Notes under the pieces: model-generated
What the model was told of the DNA's origin: nothing
Databases searched by the model: none
What the model saw: the letters and a program-made list of their open reading frames with translations, nothing else
Shown here: positions 60,831-64,000 of the stretch, piece after piece
Layout: each line of letters starts with the position of its first letter
How positions within the stretch are numbered: position 1 is the first letter of the stretch
Source of the DNA: Anastatus disparis
Taxonomy: Eukaryota > Arthropoda > Insecta > Hymenoptera > Eupelmidae
DNA length: 64,000 nt
Assembly (NCBI GenBank): GCA_017163975.1
Contig: JAFFSR010000249.1
Location: 4,897,001 to 4,961,000, forward strand
Reading direction: 5' to 3'
Made by a program: the position numbers and the translations under genes

Positions 60831-61765
60831 TATGTATGAATTCAGTACGCTAATTAGATCTCGGAAACTACTTCATGGATTTGCTTCCAATTTCGCATAC
60901 AATTAATTTTTTTGTCCAACTCGGGGGGAAGCTATTAGAAATTGGTTTTCTTAGTGTATTTTTTTTTGGAGTCATTTTAAGAATTTTAAAAAATCTTTGA
61001 TTTTTATGGTATTTATTTAGCTAATAAAATCTCGAAAATTACTCGATGGATTTGCTTCAAATTTTGCATACTATTATATATTATTCTGCATAAGTAGGCG
61101 GGAAGCTATCAAAAATTGGTTTTATAGCGTAGTTTTTTTATAGTCATTTTAAGAATTAAAAAAAAAATTTTTATTATTTTTTTATTTTACGTAAATTACT
61201 TGATGAATTTACTTTGAAATTTGCATGCGAATTATTTGCATCTGTCAAATGAAGTATGACTTTAAAAAACCCATTTCCTTAGCATACTTTTAATTTTAAA
61301 AAATTTCTATAAATTAAAAAAAAAAATTTATTCTTCATTTTTTATCTATTCCACGTAAACTACTTGATAGATTTGCTCTAAAATTTGTATAAGAGTTGTT
61401 TTCTACTGTCTTTATAAAACAAGCTTATAAAAAATAATCATTTTAGCGTAGCTCTTTGATCACTTCTTTTGATTTCTGATTCAACGCTTTCACTAACTCT
61501 TTTCTTACGTCCTCATTTTCTCTCTGTTTCTCCATCTTAGATTGATTCTCATTTTTACCATATTTTTATCCATCTTTGACTCTCTCTTCCTATTTCTTAA
61601 TTACTCTCTCACACTCACTAATTTTTCTTGAATAGAAATTATGTTTATTACATTGAAATCACATTTAAAAAAATAAAATTAAAATACTCTAACTCAATGA
61701 GCTCTATGAGAAAGCATTGCGCCAAAGCACTTGGCAGCATTTTTTTATTTTTATGAATCCAGGAA
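60830..61765. repeat. Dispersed repeat, copy 3
   Basis: Same order as 47940-48870: three degenerate sub-repeats (AGATCTCGGAAACTACTTCA, AAATCTCGAAAATTACTCGA, ACGTAAATTACTTGATGAAT), a pyrimidine-rich block, then ATTGCGCCAAAGCACTTGGC. It ends just before the second LINE. Its direct orientation relative to copy 2, with the 11-kb inverted-repeat unit between, is notable. Confidence 0.65.
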
Positions 61766-61794
61766 ACTTATTTTACGTCAGATTTTATAATCCA

Positions 61795-62758
61795 AAGCTG
61801 GCTTCCATTTCATGAATTAAAGACGCGTCCTCGTTTATTTGCGGTGTGGCGCAGGCCGTCGCGGATCTCACGGGAATGAATGAGCATACATTACACACAT
61901 CTAAATCTGTAGAAATGCCACAAACACCACATACTCATACTGTAATTAGTAAGAAGGCACCTCGTCAAGTTGCGACGGAGTGTGGCTCTGGGAGTGGTAC
62001 ATTGGTGATCTCTGGCGAATTTGACTGTTCAGCAGTTGATGTTGGGCCGGATAATTGAATTACGCCTGTGCCGTTCTTGGTACCATTCTTCCAGCAATCG
62101 AGCGTACAAATGTAATTTCAGTTGAGAAAATCGCTAAATATGACGATGTAAACGGGGTGTCTACAGATCGTGGGATCAGTGACGGCCCGAGGGGTCCGTT
62201 CTCATTGCTGGTTAGACTTTCTGAGGAGGACCTGGTGCAAAAGGTGTTTGAGGCTAAACGACAATTCACAGGTTTTTCGACAGCGGATCTTAATCTCTCC
62301 CTCCTTGGCAGTCTTCCAGACATTAAACGCCACGGCTTGATATTTACTAATGAATTTTTGCCTAAAAAAAATATGTTACTTTTAAAAAGTTAAAAAAGTA
62401 TTCCAAAAAAAAGGCTTTAAATTTGTTTGGCACAGACATGGTAAATTTCTGGTGAGGAGGTAGAGAGTGGAGAGAGCTCACAATTTTTTTAATGAAAATG
62501 ATTTAGATAATTTATTGACAGAAAGTAAGAAATTAAAAGACGGTGTACATGTAATTTATGAAAATTCTGAAACTCCATCGAATATTAAGTGCAATAATAA
62601 TAATATATATGATAATAATAAAGCCTCTGAATATCAACGAAATATGTCGACGAATCAATTATTAAGTACAAATAATGGAGTAACGTCAAGTGTGGCCTCT
62701 CCTCAATGACTGCACCGGGCCTCCTCTGAGTCGTACAGGGAGGAGGGGTGAACTGCAA
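61795..62758 (+). pseudogene. ORF1 of a second non-LTR retrotransposon
   Basis: Three frame-broken pieces. 61846-62058 contains no recognised domain. 62055-62393 has LLVRLSEEDLVQKVFEAKRQ and IFTNEFLPKKNMLLLKS. The following frame has GFKFVWHRHGKFLVRR before a stop (about 62408-62456). The latter two match the C-terminal pattern shared by baculovirus FP proteins and the ORF1 of many insect LINEs. 62467-62709 then gives an Asn/Ser-rich tail. GC content is higher than the surroundings, suggesting younger age. Confidence 0.65.
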
Positions 62759-64000
62759 GCGTGCTTTCTAAATGTGACTTCGTTGAGGCTCACATTGGGC
62801 AGGTACGTGAGTTTCTAAGTGATGGTCCTTCTTGCGACATATTTGGAGTGGCTGAGACCTGGCTGGGTCCGTCTGTTTCGAATGACGTCATTCGGGTCAA
62901 AAGGTATAAAGTATTCAGACAGGACAGAAACTTGCGTGGTGGAGGTGTTGTTGTTTAAAGACAATTTAGAGTGCACTATTTTGGCTACTTCAGATACTCA
63001 AACTAATCATAGTAAAGGTAAACCGGAGGTACCTGAGTATATTTTTTGTTCCGTGCAATTGGGCAGCTCCGAAGCCGTGTTGGTTTCTGTTATTTATCGA
63101 CCTCCTGTAATTTTCTTTTTAAAACTACCGATTTTTAGGATAACTTAAGAAATTTTGCTTCTGAATACTCTCATAAAATGATAATGGAAGACCTGAATAC
63201 TGATCTCCTGCGTGAGAGCAGTGATGCCAAATTTATTAATAAATTGTCGGCTGAGCTTTCGTTACAGTTGGTTCAGCACGGTGCAACGCATCACAATCCA
63301 ACGTCTCATACGTGGATAGACCTGATACTTGCTGACGATAATGACACAGTACTTGACACACGCAACTTACCGGAGAATTTTCACAGTCGGCACAACTTAA
63401 TTGATGTATGTATTTCTTGTCATCACATCAAGACAGATAATAAAATAATTGAGTATAGGAATTATAAAGATATCTGTTCAAAATTATTGGTACAGAGTTT
63501 GGCCAGCTGTGATTGGACACCATTAACAGTTGGTAGAGTTGACCCAGAATCTGCACTTGGCTGCCTCTGTGACAACCTTACGGCGGCAATACAAAATCTA
63601 CCGCTACTAAAATCACTTAAAATGAGTAAAAATAAATTTCTTTGGATTGATAAAGAGTTGTCGCAGATGCGACACAAGAGAGATGCCACGTATCGTAAAT
63701 TTAAACGGACGAAGGAGGAGCGATATCTCTCCGAATTTTTGCAGCTGCGTAAAACAATAGACGAACAGACGGAACAAGCTAAAACAAATTATCATCATAA
63801 TAGACTGTTCGATGCTCTTGCTAGAGGTAATGTCTGGGAGGAGTTAAAAGGCCTGGGACTCCTGTCCGGGCCTCAAGGGGACTTGAATGGATTCACTCCA
63901 GATGAGCTTAATGCACATTTTGCGGGGGTGTCGGTCTCGCCACACGATGATGCTGTGGAACGTAAAAGGATTCTTTCTGAGTGTAGTGAAAGTGGTTTTG
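62758..64000 (+). pseudogene. ORF2 of the second LINE: endonuclease and linker (partial)
   Basis: 62761-62958 reads AHIGQVREFLSDGPSCDIF, GVAETWLGPSVSND (catalytic Glu) and RQDRNLRGGGVVV. It then shifts frame (KDNLECTIL ... AVLVSVIYRPPV, 62950-63120), returns, crosses a TAG at 63136-63138 and stays open to the right edge. That part includes MIMEDLNTDLL (family GDLN, so Gly to Glu), HTWIDLILAD, FHSRHNLIDV and later ELNAHFAGVSVSP, the stretch just before RT. The RT lies beyond the window. Clade is uncertain (CR1/Jockey-like group). Confidence 0.8.

Overview
This 64-kb window is AT-rich eukaryotic DNA, almost certainly from an insect. Only one piece of ordinary host gene can be recognised: a 120-bp exon (38185-38304, + strand) with good splice sites, whose 40 codons match the conserved proline/glycine/tyrosine-rich region of the Lingerer/UBAP2L family. 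The rest looks like intronic or flanking DNA filled with nested, mostly decayed mobile elements. The sequence does not let me name the species or order.

Layout. 1-6608: a Ty1/copia retrotransposon on the minus strand. RNase H/RT run off the left edge, followed by integrase, protease/zinc knuckles, Gag, a long leader, a half-tRNA primer site and a 171-bp LTR. 7439-7973: a fold-back MITE with TTAA duplications. 9699-14215: a decayed BEL/Pao element on the minus strand (candidate 3' LTR, integrase, RNase H, RT, protease/zinc fingers). 15584-17982: a 2.4-kb TIR element with a small nested hairpin MITE. 21471-22932: two fold-back repeats, one with apparently identical 336-bp arms around a 20-nt loop.

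24336-37615: a 13.3-kb composite DNA transposon. Its long inverted ends enclose a broken DDE transposase with a C-terminal SWIM finger and a divergent, broken Ulp1-like (C48) protease gene. A CCCTG-ended MITE sits inside the transposase gene, and an I/R1-type LINE sits inside that MITE. A further 1.3-kb palindrome lies in the left part. 38185-38304: the host exon.

39073-47600: two palindromes, a (GT)187 microsatellite and a 5.7-kb unit with 855-bp inverted ends. 48888-59879: an 11-kb unit with about 750-bp inverted ends. It holds a 3.6-kb near-perfect palindrome, a Pif1-like helicase pseudogene, tRNA-derived sequences and a short GC-richer island with a run of strong hairpins. 61795-64000: a second non-LTR retrotransposon, 5'-complete-looking but frameshifted, leaving the window on the right.

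The most unusual property is the density of long inverted repeats. More than a dozen are nested inside one another, next to an exon of a gene that is probably expressed. If this is intronic, the pre-mRNA would carry many long hairpins.
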